DNA from: Roseburia sp.
Lineage (GTDB): Bacteria; Bacillota; Clostridia; Lachnospirales; Lachnospiraceae
DNA: 64,000 nt
Assembly (NCBI GenBank): GCA_017937095.1
Contig: JAGBEG010000010.1
Location: forward strand, 62,001 to 126,000
Reading direction: 5' to 3'
Both the position numbers and the translations under genes were made by a program. Positions 35,284-42,526 of the stretch are shown in pieces (positions within the stretch are counted from its first letter, which is position 1; the number at the start of each line of letters is the position of its first letter). A model generated the notes under the pieces. The model saw only the letters and a list, made by a program, of their open reading frames with translations, searched no databases and was not told the origin of the DNA.

Positions 35284-35829
35284 ATGGACGGACAGGTAAA
35301 AAGGGTAAAGAGAGAACTGATAAGAAGAGGCGCGATCCTTGACATTTATACAGATACGATGGAGCTTCCCGATGGAAAGCAGGAGGAGTGGGATTTTATT
35401 TCGCACAGGAAGGGGGCGGCTGCGGTCGTTCCCGTGCGCGGGGACGGCAAGATTCTGATGGTGCGCCAGTACCGCAATGCGATCGACCGTATGACGCTTG
35501 AAATACCGGCGGGCTCGCGTGACAGTGTGACGGAGGACACCAGAGTGTGTGCGGCGAGAGAGCTTGAGGAGGAGACAGGATATAAGAGCGATGATTTATC
35601 GTTCCTGATTTCCTTAAAGACGACCGTTGCATTCTGCGACGAGTTCATCGACGTATATCTGGCGAAAAACTTAAAGCCGGGAAAGCAGCATCTGGACGAA
35701 GGCGAATTTATCGATGTGGAAGCGTTCGGGATTGACGAGCTGTGCGAGATGATTTACGCGGGGAAGCTTCAGGATGCCAAGACCGTTTCCGCGCTGCTCG
35801 CATATAAAAATTTGGTGAATCAGAAATAA
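35284..35829 (+). CDS. NUDIX hydrolase, ADP-ribose pyrophosphatase type
   Basis: Hydrolyses ADP-ribose or a similar nucleoside diphosphate derivative in the cytoplasm. The 181-aa protein has the NudF-like start KRELIRRGAILDIYTDTMEL, a substrate loop MVRQYRNAIDRMTLEIPAG, and the NUDIX box ending AARELEEETGYKSDDL. The box carries one extra residue between its first glycine and the first glutamate (GSRDSVTE), a small deviation. The ATG at 35284 follows AGGAAAGGAAGAG. It has its own promoter and precedes the spoIIM-like and xerD genes. Confidence 0.88.
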   Translation: MDGQVKRVKRELIRRGAILDIYTDTMELPDGKQEEWDFISHRKGAAAVVPVRGDGKILMVRQYRNAIDRMTLEIPAGSRDSVTEDTRVCAARELEEETGYKSDDLSFLISLKTTVAFCDEFIDVYLAKNLKPGKQHLDEGEFIDVEAFGIDELCEMIYAGKLQDAKTVSALLAYKNLVNQK

Positions 35830-35873
35830 AATGAAGGCATAGATATAGAGAAAGAATCGCTGTGGGGCGTGTC

Positions 35874-36425
35874 ATGAAGCGTGAATGGTGGATCATATTG
35901 CTTGCATTCCTTGGCGGAATTGCCCTGACGAATCTTCTGGGGAGCGAGCTGCTTACGACATACGGCATTCTGAATGAGTATTTTCTGCGGCAGTATTCGT
36001 ATCAGACGGTCGATGAAAACCGTCTGTTCTGTCATGTCGCAGTCGAAAGAATGCAGGCGGCGTTCTTTTTCTATATCCTTGGGAGAGCCATGGACGGCAG
36101 GATATTTGCGCTTCTGGTAAAAGGGCTTGCGGCGGCAATGTTCGGGTTCTTGAGCGTGGCGGCGATCGTGAATCTGGGCGCCCGGGGAATTGTTGTCGTG
36201 CTCTGCGGACTGTTCCCGCAATGGCTCTGTTATCTTGCGGCGCTTTTTTTGTACGCGAACTGGCGCAGCAGGCAGGGAGAGAACAGGCGGTACGATACAG
36301 GAGCAGGCGGACTTGGGGCGGCTGTGACGTTGGGAGGCATACTTGCAGTCTGTATTCTCGCCGGGATTCTTGCGGAGAGCTGGATCAACCCGATGCTGCT
36401 TGCATGGGTGCAGAAAATATTTTGA
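35874..36425 (+). CDS. SpoIIM-like (DUF95) membrane protein
   Basis: A 183-aa membrane protein with about five hydrophobic segments (IILLAFLGGIALTNLL at the start; VVVLCGLFPQWLCYLAALFL in the middle). The ending AGILAESWINPMLLAW is like the C-terminus of SpoIIM, a subunit of the peptidoglycan-degrading machine of sporulation engulfment, and the position just before xerD matches a common clostridial order. The similarity is read by eye, so a sporulation role is probable but unproved. The start is uncertain: ATG 35874 has no strong site, GTG 35862 has AGAAAG upstream. Confidence 0.6.
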   Translation: MKREWWIILLAFLGGIALTNLLGSELLTTYGILNEYFLRQYSYQTVDENRLFCHVAVERMQAAFFFYILGRAMDGRIFALLVKGLAAAMFGFLSVAAIVNLGARGIVVVLCGLFPQWLCYLAALFLYANWRSRQGENRRYDTGAGGLGAAVTLGGILAVCILAGILAESWINPMLLAWVQKIF

Positions 36426-36560
36426 AAAATTTTACCAAAAATAACAAGATGTGGTACAGCGCAAAATGTGATTCCGATATGTTGTATTATCCCGCAAAAC
36501 GCCCTGTTTTCAAGGAAAAATACCGATTGCTTTTCTTTTTACTTGTTATTATAATAAATG

Positions 36561-36588
36561 ATGTATCTCGTTTGGAGATACATTTTTT
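36561..36588 (+). terminator. Terminator between the spoIIM-like gene and xerD
   Basis: ATGTATCTC and GAGATACAT enclose a 5-base loop and are followed by TTTTT. It lies only 30 bp before xerD, so xerD must start from a promoter close by or by read-through. Confidence 0.8.
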
Positions 36589-36618
36589 CAACAAATGATC
36601 GTTGGGGCAGGTACGAAT

Positions 36619-37503
36619 ATGACACAGGATATACAGAATTTCATCCAATATCTTCATCAGGTAAAAAAGACGTCTGAGAATACAGAGGTCTCCTATGCGC
36701 GTGATCTAAAGAAGATGAATGAGTATCTTATGGCGCAGGGTATTCATGATGCGAGCGAGGTTACGGCTACGAGTCTGAATTCCTATATTCTGTTTCTGGA
36801 GAAAGAAGGCAGGAAGCCTGCGACGATTTCGAGAAGTATTGCGTCGATGAAGGCGTTTTATCACTATATGGAGAAGGAGCGCAGAGTGTCGGTGGATCCA
36901 TCGGAGCGTTTGAAGGCGCCCAGGATTGAGAAGAAGATGCCGACGATCCTGACGCCGGAGGAAGTGACGCGTCTTTTGGAACAGCCGGGAGGAACGTCGC
37001 CCAAGGAACTGCGGGATAAGGCGATGTTAGAGCTTCTCTATGCGACAGGAATCCGTGTGTCGGAGCTGATTTCACTCAAGGTGTCGGACGTGAATCTGGC
37101 GATGGAATATCTGACCTGTTCGGATTCGCATAAGGAGCGTATCATTCCCTTTGGCAGCATTGCAAAGGAAGCGCTCAGCCGCTATCTGGAGCTTGGCAGA
37201 CCAAAGCTGGTCGGAGACGAGAAGGAGGAATGGCTCTTTACGAATTGTTCGGGGCAGCAGATGAGCAGACAGGGCTTCTGGAAGCTGATCAAGTCCTATG
37301 GAAAGAAAGCGGGCATTGAGGCGGAGATAACACCGCATATGTTAAGGCATTCCTTTGCCGCGCATATGGTCGGGAACGGAGCGGATTTAAAGTCCGTGCA
37401 GGAGATGCTTGGACATTCCGATATTTCCACGACGCAGGTATACGCGCAGATGGGACAGAGAAGAATGCGTGAGGTCTATGTCAAGGCGCATCCGAGGGGA
37501 TAG
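36619..37503 (+). CDS. xerD: Tyrosine recombinase XerD
   Basis: Resolves chromosome dimers at dif with XerC or as a single Xer protein. The 294-aa length and the SAM-like N-terminal domain (QNFIQYLHQVKKTSENTEV) are typical. Catalytic residues are visible: arginine in ATGIRVSELISL, lysine in DSHKERIIPF, HxxR in HMLRHSFAAHM, histidine in LGHSDIS and the tyrosine in TTQVYAQ. The ATG at 36619 follows GGGGCAGG; an upstream in-frame ATG at 36595 has no site. It ends at the window's clearest bidirectional terminator. Confidence 0.9.
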   Translation: MTQDIQNFIQYLHQVKKTSENTEVSYARDLKKMNEYLMAQGIHDASEVTATSLNSYILFLEKEGRKPATISRSIASMKAFYHYMEKERRVSVDPSERLKAPRIEKKMPTILTPEEVTRLLEQPGGTSPKELRDKAMLELLYATGIRVSELISLKVSDVNLAMEYLTCSDSHKERIIPFGSIAKEALSRYLELGRPKLVGDEKEEWLFTNCSGQQMSRQGFWKLIKSYGKKAGIEAEITPHMLRHSFAAHMVGNGADLKSVQEMLGHSDISTTQVYAQMGQRRMREVYVKAHPRG

Positions 37504-37506
37504 TGC

Positions 37507-37541
37507 AAACGGCAGGCGGTAAATTTACCGCCTGCCGTTTT
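37507..37541. terminator. Bidirectional terminator between xerD and aroF
   Basis: A perfect palindrome of two 17-base arms (AAACGGCAGGCGGTAAA and its complement) with A-run on one side and T-run on the other serves both convergent genes. Confidence 0.93.
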
Positions 37542-37556
37542 TAAGATACATAAAAA

Positions 37557-38585
37557 TCAGCACATATCAGCAATATCGTAAATCAGTTTTTTGGAATCCT
37601 CCCAGCCAAGGCATGGGTCAGTGATGGATTTTCCGTAGATGTGATCGCCGATCTTCTGGGAGCCTTCCTCAATGTAGCTTTCGATCATGACGCCCTTTAC
37701 CATGCGGCGGATATCCGGGGATACCTGACGGTTGTGCATCACTTCTTTTACAATTCGAATCTGCTCTTTGAAGCGCTTGCCGGAATTGGAATGATTGACG
37801 TCCACAACGGCGGCTGGATTCATTAAATCCATTTTCTCATACATTTCGCAGAGACGGATGAGATCCTCGTAATGGTAGTTCTGTGTGCTGTTGCCGTGTT
37901 TGCTGACCGCGCCGCGGAGTACGACGTGTGTAAGCGGATTGCCGGAAGTCTCGACCTCGTATCCGCGGTAGACAAAATGATGCGGATGCTGGGCGGCATA
38001 AACCGAATTGAGCATGACGGAGAAATCGCCGCTGGTCGGGTTCTTCATACCGGAGGCAACGTCAAAGCCGCTGACAGTGAGGCGGTGCTGCTGATCCTCG
38101 ACGGAGCGTGCGCCGATGGCGACGTAGGAGAGCAGATCCTCCACATAGCCCCAGTTCTCCGGGTAGAGCATCTCGTCCGCGCAGGTCAGACCGCTTTCTG
38201 CGACGGCGCGGATGTGCATTTTGCGCATGGCAATGAGACCCTCCACCATATCCGGCGCCTTCTCGGGGTCCGGCTGGGAGGCGATGCCCTTGTAGCCCTC
38301 GCCTGTGGTGCGCGGCTTGTTGGTATAGACACGCGGAATCAGAATCAGCTTGTCGGCAACGTCCTCCTGAATGGCGGTGAGACGGCTGACGTAATCGCAG
38401 ACAGAATCCTCGTTATCCGCGGAGCACGGACCGATGATGACGAGAAAACGGTCGTCTGCTCCGGTGATGACATTGCTGATTGCCGTATCGCGCTCTTTCT
38501 TTAAGGCGGCAAGATTCGCCGGGAAGGGATAATCCCGTTTGATTTCCGCAGGCGTTGGTAATTGGTTCAAAAAAGTAAAACTCAT
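37557..38585 (-). CDS. aroF: 3-deoxy-7-phosphoheptulonate synthase (DAHP synthase, class I)
   Basis: First step of the shikimate pathway: condenses phosphoenolpyruvate and erythrose 4-phosphate. Class I (AroFGH) features are VIIGPCSADNEDS, LIPRVYTNKPRTTGEGYKG, LTVSGFDVASGMKNPTSGD, VVLRGAVSKHGNS and VDVNHSNSGK with the metal ligands. Length from the chosen start is 342 aa. I chose the ATG at 38585 because MSFTFLNQLPTPAEIK is the usual N-terminus; ATG 38597 is 12 bases further up. aroD is divergent from it, so two shikimate enzymes share one control region. Confidence 0.94.
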   Translation of the reverse strand: MSFTFLNQLPTPAEIKRDYPFPANLAALKKERDTAISNVITGADDRFLVIIGPCSADNEDSVCDYVSRLTAIQEDVADKLILIPRVYTNKPRTTGEGYKGIASQPDPEKAPDMVEGLIAMRKMHIRAVAESGLTCADEMLYPENWGYVEDLLSYVAIGARSVEDQQHRLTVSGFDVASGMKNPTSGDFSVMLNSVYAAQHPHHFVYRGYEVETSGNPLTHVVLRGAVSKHGNSTQNYHYEDLIRLCEMYEKMDLMNPAAVVDVNHSNSGKRFKEQIRIVKEVMHNRQVSPDIRRMVKGVMIESYIEEGSQKIGDHIYGKSITDPCLGWEDSKKLIYDIADMC

Positions 38586-38592
38586 ATGTCCC

Positions 38593-38620
38593 TGCATGCA
38601 TATTCATTTTTATGCATGCA
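38593..38620. promoter_or_regulatory. Perfect inverted repeat in the aroF leader
   Basis: TGCATGCATA and TATGCATGCA (8-base spacer) would fold into a stem in the aroF mRNA. A GAAAGGAG site lies just on one side (38621-38628) and the aroF start seven bases from the other side, so folding would bring them to ideal distance. An 11-codon frame (MHKNEYACRDI, 38617 to 38582) starts inside and its stop overlaps the aroF ATG. Confidence 0.6.
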
Positions 38621-38640
38621 CTCCTTTCTTACGCATAATC

Positions 38641-38694
38641 TGTATTTGAATAAAATACAAGGATTATCTTAAAGGATAATAGAATAGATGTCAA
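38641..38694 (-). promoter_or_regulatory. aroF promoter with palindromic operator candidates
   Basis: Reading the minus strand, TTGACA (38694-38689), 17-bp spacer and TAAGAT (38671-38666) form a strong promoter. ATTATC-N6-GATAAT (38663-38680) overlaps its -10, and TGTATTT-N5-AAATACA (38641-38659) lies at the start site. Both could bind a repressor. Confidence 0.65.
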
Positions 38695-38813
38695 ATATTT
38701 GCATATTTATCAGGGATAGAGTAAACTGTTTTCAGAAAGTATGCATGGCAGGCGAAAGAGGGGGCTGCCTGTGCGATGGGTACGGGAGAGAAAAGGAAGG
38801 GAAGAATAATAAG

Positions 38814-39578
38814 ATGAAGACATTGCAGATCAAAAACAGGACGATTGGCGAGGGAAAGCCGCTTATCTGTGTTCCGGTCATGGAGGCGGATGCGGCGGAT
38901 GTCATCCGGGAGATTACTTATTTGAGCCAGAGCGCGGCGGAGGTCATCGAATGGCGCGTGGATGCATTTGCGGCATTCCGTGATTACAACGCGGTGCGCA
39001 GCGTATTCGAGGCGGTGGCGCCGGTGCTTTCGGATAAGCTGTTTTTGTATACATTCCGTACAAAGCGGCAGGGCGGCGAGGCGGCTGTGGATGCGGAGAC
39101 GCTGAATGATCTGCACGATCTGGCGGCAGAATCCGGCTGCGTCGATCTGGTGGATCTGGAATATTTCGAGGAAGAAAAGCCGATGCGAAAGATACGGAGC
39201 TTAAAGGAGCGGGGGACGCATGTCGTGGCTTCACACCATGATTTTGAAGGTACGCCGTCGCCCGAGGTGATGCGCATGCTGCTTGAGAAAATGTGCGTGG
39301 GCGGCGCGGATATCGTGAAGCTTGCAGTTATGCCGAAGACGCCGGAGGATGTGCTTGCCCTCCTTGCGGTGACGTCGGAATTTCACGCCGGGAATCCCGA
39401 TACGCCGATTATCACGATGTCGATGGGGAAACTCGGGAATATCAGCCGTCTATGCGGGGAGACGTTCGGCTCCTGCATGACGTTCGGAGCGCATGAGAAG
39501 CCGAGCGCGCCGGGACAGTACGGGATGGGCGAATTGAAAATGATTCTGGATGCGATCCATGGGAGCAATGAGCGCTAG
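38814..39578 (+). CDS. aroD: 3-dehydroquinate dehydratase, type I
   Basis: Third step of the shikimate pathway, by a Schiff-base mechanism. The 254-aa sequence has EWRVDAF, the catalytic histidine segment ASHHDFEGTPS and the Schiff-base lysine in ADIVKLAVMPK, followed by MSMGKLGNISR and the C-terminal GSCMTFG. The ATG at 38814 has GGAAGGGAAG at good spacing; the frame is open further upstream to 38688, but that part has no family similarity. It is divergent from aroF. Confidence 0.94.
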   Translation: MKTLQIKNRTIGEGKPLICVPVMEADAADVIREITYLSQSAAEVIEWRVDAFAAFRDYNAVRSVFEAVAPVLSDKLFLYTFRTKRQGGEAAVDAETLNDLHDLAAESGCVDLVDLEYFEEEKPMRKIRSLKERGTHVVASHHDFEGTPSPEVMRMLLEKMCVGGADIVKLAVMPKTPEDVLALLAVTSEFHAGNPDTPIITMSMGKLGNISRLCGETFGSCMTFGAHEKPSAPGQYGMGELKMILDAIHGSNER

Positions 39579-39633
39579 GATATTAAGAAAATCGGAAACA
39601 AATGTGAAATAATTATAAACACAGGGAGATTGC

Positions 39634-39662
39634 TTGACGGAGCGGTTTCCCTGTGTTAATAT
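39634..39662 (+). promoter_or_regulatory. Promoter of the marR-ABC exporter operon
   Basis: TTGACG at 39634, 17-bp spacer, TAATAT at 39657. The -10 lies inside the first palindromic operator. Confidence 0.78.
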
Positions 39663-39699
39663 TAACCCTCGAAAAAACATAACAATGTTAATAATTAAC
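39655..39699. promoter_or_regulatory. Two MarR-type operators
   Basis: GTTAATATTAAC at 39655-39666 is a perfect palindrome and GTTAATAATTAAC at 39687-39699 repeats it with one extra central base. The centres are about 32 bp (three helical turns) apart; the first covers the -10 and the second lies just upstream of the marR ribosome site. This fits autorepression. Confidence 0.75.
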
Positions 39700-39714
39700 A
39701 AGGTGGTGGAAATA

Positions 39715-40221
39715 GTGAATGAATCATACGCCGAACTGTTTACGGCGGTGAATCAGTTTCACAAGCTGAGAATCGGAGATATGTTTCCGGACATGGCAAA
39801 TAGCGACTGCATGCTTTTGATGGCAATTGCCAGGCTGGGCGCCCAAAAGGAAGGCATCGTGACGGTATCGGAGCTGGCGGAGAAGGTGCATGCACAGAAC
39901 TCGGCAGTGTCAAGAAGCCTGCGGAATCTGGAAGTACAGGGGCTGATCGAGCGCACTGTGAACCGGGCGGACCGGCGCAACACCTGCGTGACCCTGACAG
40001 AAAAGGGAAAGAAAAAGCAGGAGGAGATTGCGGCTACGCTGGGAGAATTTGGCAGGTCAGTGGTCTCACAGATGAGTGATGAGGACGTCAGCAGGCTTAC
40101 GGCGTGTCTGAAGGAAATGTATCAGATTGCAAGGCAGGAAATTGAGAAAAGAAGCTGGAAAAAGAAACCGGAGAAAGAAAATATAACGGAGAAAGGAACG
40201 GAATATGGGAAAGATATTTAA
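39715..40221 (+). CDS. MarR family transcriptional regulator
   Basis: Likely autorepressor of the following exporter genes. The 168-aa protein has a winged-helix core: TVSELAEKVHAQNSAVSRSL (helix-turn-helix), LEVQGLIERTVNRADRRNT (wing) and LTEKGKKKQEEI. The GTG at 39715 follows AAGGTGGTGG; the frame is open upstream (ATG 39685), but those codons lie over the second operator. The C-terminal tail is lysine- and glutamate-rich. It overlaps the first exporter gene by 17 bp. Confidence 0.88.
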   Translation: MNESYAELFTAVNQFHKLRIGDMFPDMANSDCMLLMAIARLGAQKEGIVTVSELAEKVHAQNSAVSRSLRNLEVQGLIERTVNRADRRNTCVTLTEKGKKKQEEIAATLGEFGRSVVSQMSDEDVSRLTACLKEMYQIARQEIEKRSWKKKPEKENITEKGTEYGKDI

Positions 40222-42526
40222 AAATATGATTCCATATTGGAGACAGCTCATTCTGGTGCTGCTCCTGTTGTTCGTGCAGGCATGGTGCGATCTGTCACTG
40301 CCTGCTTATACATCGGATATCATCGATGTGGGAATACAGAATCATGGAATTGAGCATGTGCTCCCGGAGGCTGTGACAGCAGAGGAATTTGAAACGGCAA
40401 AGCTTTTGATGACGGAAGAGGAAAGAGCGGTATGGGAAGAAAGCTACGAAAAGGATGGGGATGTCTATACCTGCAGTGTTACCGATGAGGAGCGTTTAGA
40501 TGAACTGGACGATACCTTTTTGCTTCCGCTGCTTATGAATTATCAGATGTCGGCAATCGACGAGGCATCCTTTAAGAGCATATTGGCGGAGCAGACAGGG
40601 CTTGATGAATCCCGCTTCGCGAATGCGACTGTCGGGGAAATCGGTACGCTCATGGGCGTGGAGCTTAACACCTTTGAGAAGGAGACGGAGGACGAGGACG
40701 GCAATACCACGGTTGTCACCTGTGTGGATATGCGGCAGCTTCTGGCAGCGATGCGGCAGGCAGGAACGATTGGGGAAGAGGAACTGCTTTCAATGCGCGC
40801 CGAGATGGAATCTACAATTGATGCGATGGGAAGCTCTCTGGTGAAATCCATGGGCGTTGCGTATGCGGCGGATATGGATACCGCGGCAGGCGTTGATGTG
40901 GACGCGATACAGACGGGTTACCTCTGGAGGGCAGGACTTAAGATGGTCGGAATGGCGCTTCTTATGGGAATTGCGACGGTGCTGGTCGGCTTCTTGGGGG
41001 CACGCATCGGCGCGGGAATCGGGCGCGATCTGCGCGGCAGGATCTTTGCGCGCGTGGTGAGCTTCTCCAACACAGAGATGGATCATTTCTCCACAGCGTC
41101 GCTGATTACGCGAAGCACCAATGATATCCAGCAGATTCAGATGGTGTGTGCGGTGCTGATCCGAATGGTCGCATATGCGCCGATTCTGGGCATCGGCGGT
41201 ATCTTAAAGGTGCTAAAGACCGGAGCGGGAATGAGCTGGATCATTGTTCTGGCGGTACTCCTGATACTCGGCTACGTGATGGTGCTGATGGCAGTTGCCA
41301 TGCCGCGTTTTAAGCTGATGCAGCAATTGGTTGACAGAATCAATCTTGTGGCGCGTGAGATCCTGACCGGACTTTCGGTCATCCGCGCATTCGGAAGAGA
41401 GAAGAAGGAAGAGGAACGCTTTGACGACGCGAACCGGAAGCTCACAAAGACGATGCTGTTTACGAACCGTGTCATGACATTTATGATGCCGGGCATGATG
41501 ATGATTATGAATCTGCTCACGGTCGGCATCGTGTGGTTCGGAGCGCACCGGATTGATGAGGGAACGATGCAGGTCGGCGCGATGACGGCGTTTATCACAT
41601 ATTCCATGATGATCGTCATGGCGTTTCTGATGCTTGCGGCGATGTCTATCATGCTTCCGCGTGCTGCGGTAGCTGCGGAGCGTATCGACGAGGTGCTTAG
41701 GACCGAACCGACGATTACGGATTCCAAAGAGCCGGAAAAGCTCACAGAACACAAGGGCGTTATCCGGTTTTCACATGTGAATTTCCGCTACCCGAACGCC
41801 AGGGAAGATGTCCTTTCGGACATTGATTTTGTGGCGGAGCCGGGGAAGACGACAGCGATCATCGGCAGCACCGGATGTGGAAAATCAACGCTTGTCCAGC
41901 TCATACCGCGTCTTTACGATGTGACGGGCGGAAGTATTACGTTGGACGGAAAGGATATCCGCCGGATTACAATGGCAGACCTGCGGGCGGAAATCGGTTT
42001 CGTACCGCAGAAGGGCGTACTGTTTTCCGGCACGATCGCATCCAATCTGCGGTTCGGCAGGGATGAGGCGACGGAGGAAGAAATCCGTGAGGCGGCAGAA
42101 ATCGCGCAGGCGACAGATTTTATCGAAGAGAAGAAGGACGGTTATGAGAGCGCGATTGCGCAGGGCGGAAGCAATGTTTCCGGCGGACAGAAGCAGCGTC
42201 TTGCGATTGCGCGTGCGATTGCCAAAGCGCCGCAGATCTTCATCTTTGACGACAGCTTTTCCGCGCTGGATTTAAAGACTGACGCCGCATTGCGCAAAGC
42301 GCTGGCGAAGAAGGTTGCCGATAAGACCGTCATTATCGTGGCGCAGCGTATCAGCACGATTCTGCATGCAGATCAGATTCTTGTGTTGAACGACGGAAGG
42401 ATTGTCGGAAAGGGAACGCATGAAGAACTGCTTTTGAACTGTGAGACGTATCGGGAAATAGCGAAATCCCAGATGTCTGCGAAGGAGCTGGGACTTGAGG
42501 AAAGCGAGGTGCCTTTGGATGAGTAA
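40205..42526 (+). CDS. ABC exporter half-transporter A with large extracytoplasmic insert
   Basis: One half of a heterodimeric multidrug-type exporter. The 773-aa protein has an ABC membrane domain and a C-terminal ATPase: Walker A GSTGCGKST, signature VSGGQKQRL and Walker B IFIFDDSFSALD. The catalytic glutamate after Walker B is replaced by aspartate (DD instead of DE), marking the degenerate site. Between the first helix (to about residue 34) and the second (from about 240), some 200 acidic residues form an extracytoplasmic loop, far longer than the usual 20-40. It is the first exporter gene after marR and is translationally coupled to the next. Confidence 0.9.
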   Translation: MGKIFKNMIPYWRQLILVLLLLFVQAWCDLSLPAYTSDIIDVGIQNHGIEHVLPEAVTAEEFETAKLLMTEEERAVWEESYEKDGDVYTCSVTDEERLDELDDTFLLPLLMNYQMSAIDEASFKSILAEQTGLDESRFANATVGEIGTLMGVELNTFEKETEDEDGNTTVVTCVDMRQLLAAMRQAGTIGEEELLSMRAEMESTIDAMGSSLVKSMGVAYAADMDTAAGVDVDAIQTGYLWRAGLKMVGMALLMGIATVLVGFLGARIGAGIGRDLRGRIFARVVSFSNTEMDHFSTASLITRSTNDIQQIQMVCAVLIRMVAYAPILGIGGILKVLKTGAGMSWIIVLAVLLILGYVMVLMAVAMPRFKLMQQLVDRINLVAREILTGLSVIRAFGREKKEEERFDDANRKLTKTMLFTNRVMTFMMPGMMMIMNLLTVGIVWFGAHRIDEGTMQVGAMTAFITYSMMIVMAFLMLAAMSIMLPRAAVAAERIDEVLRTEPTITDSKEPEKLTEHKGVIRFSHVNFRYPNAREDVLSDIDFVAEPGKTTAIIGSTGCGKSTLVQLIPRLYDVTGGSITLDGKDIRRITMADLRAEIGFVPQKGVLFSGTIASNLRFGRDEATEEEIREAAEIAQATDFIEEKKDGYESAIAQGGSNVSGGQKQRLAIARAIAKAPQIFIFDDSFSALDLKTDAALRKALAKKVADKTVIIVAQRISTILHADQILVLNDGRIVGKGTHEELLLNCETYREIAKSQMSAKELGLEESEVPLDE

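Noticed and set aside
35862-36598. An overlapping 125-codon frame (36221-36598) after the spoIIM-like gene
   Set aside because: It is in another frame over the membrane protein, arginine-rich at first, and its end runs through the terminator hairpin.
37872-38504. A 210-codon + frame inside aroF
   Set aside because: It is antisense to the conserved DAHP synthase core and has no family pattern.
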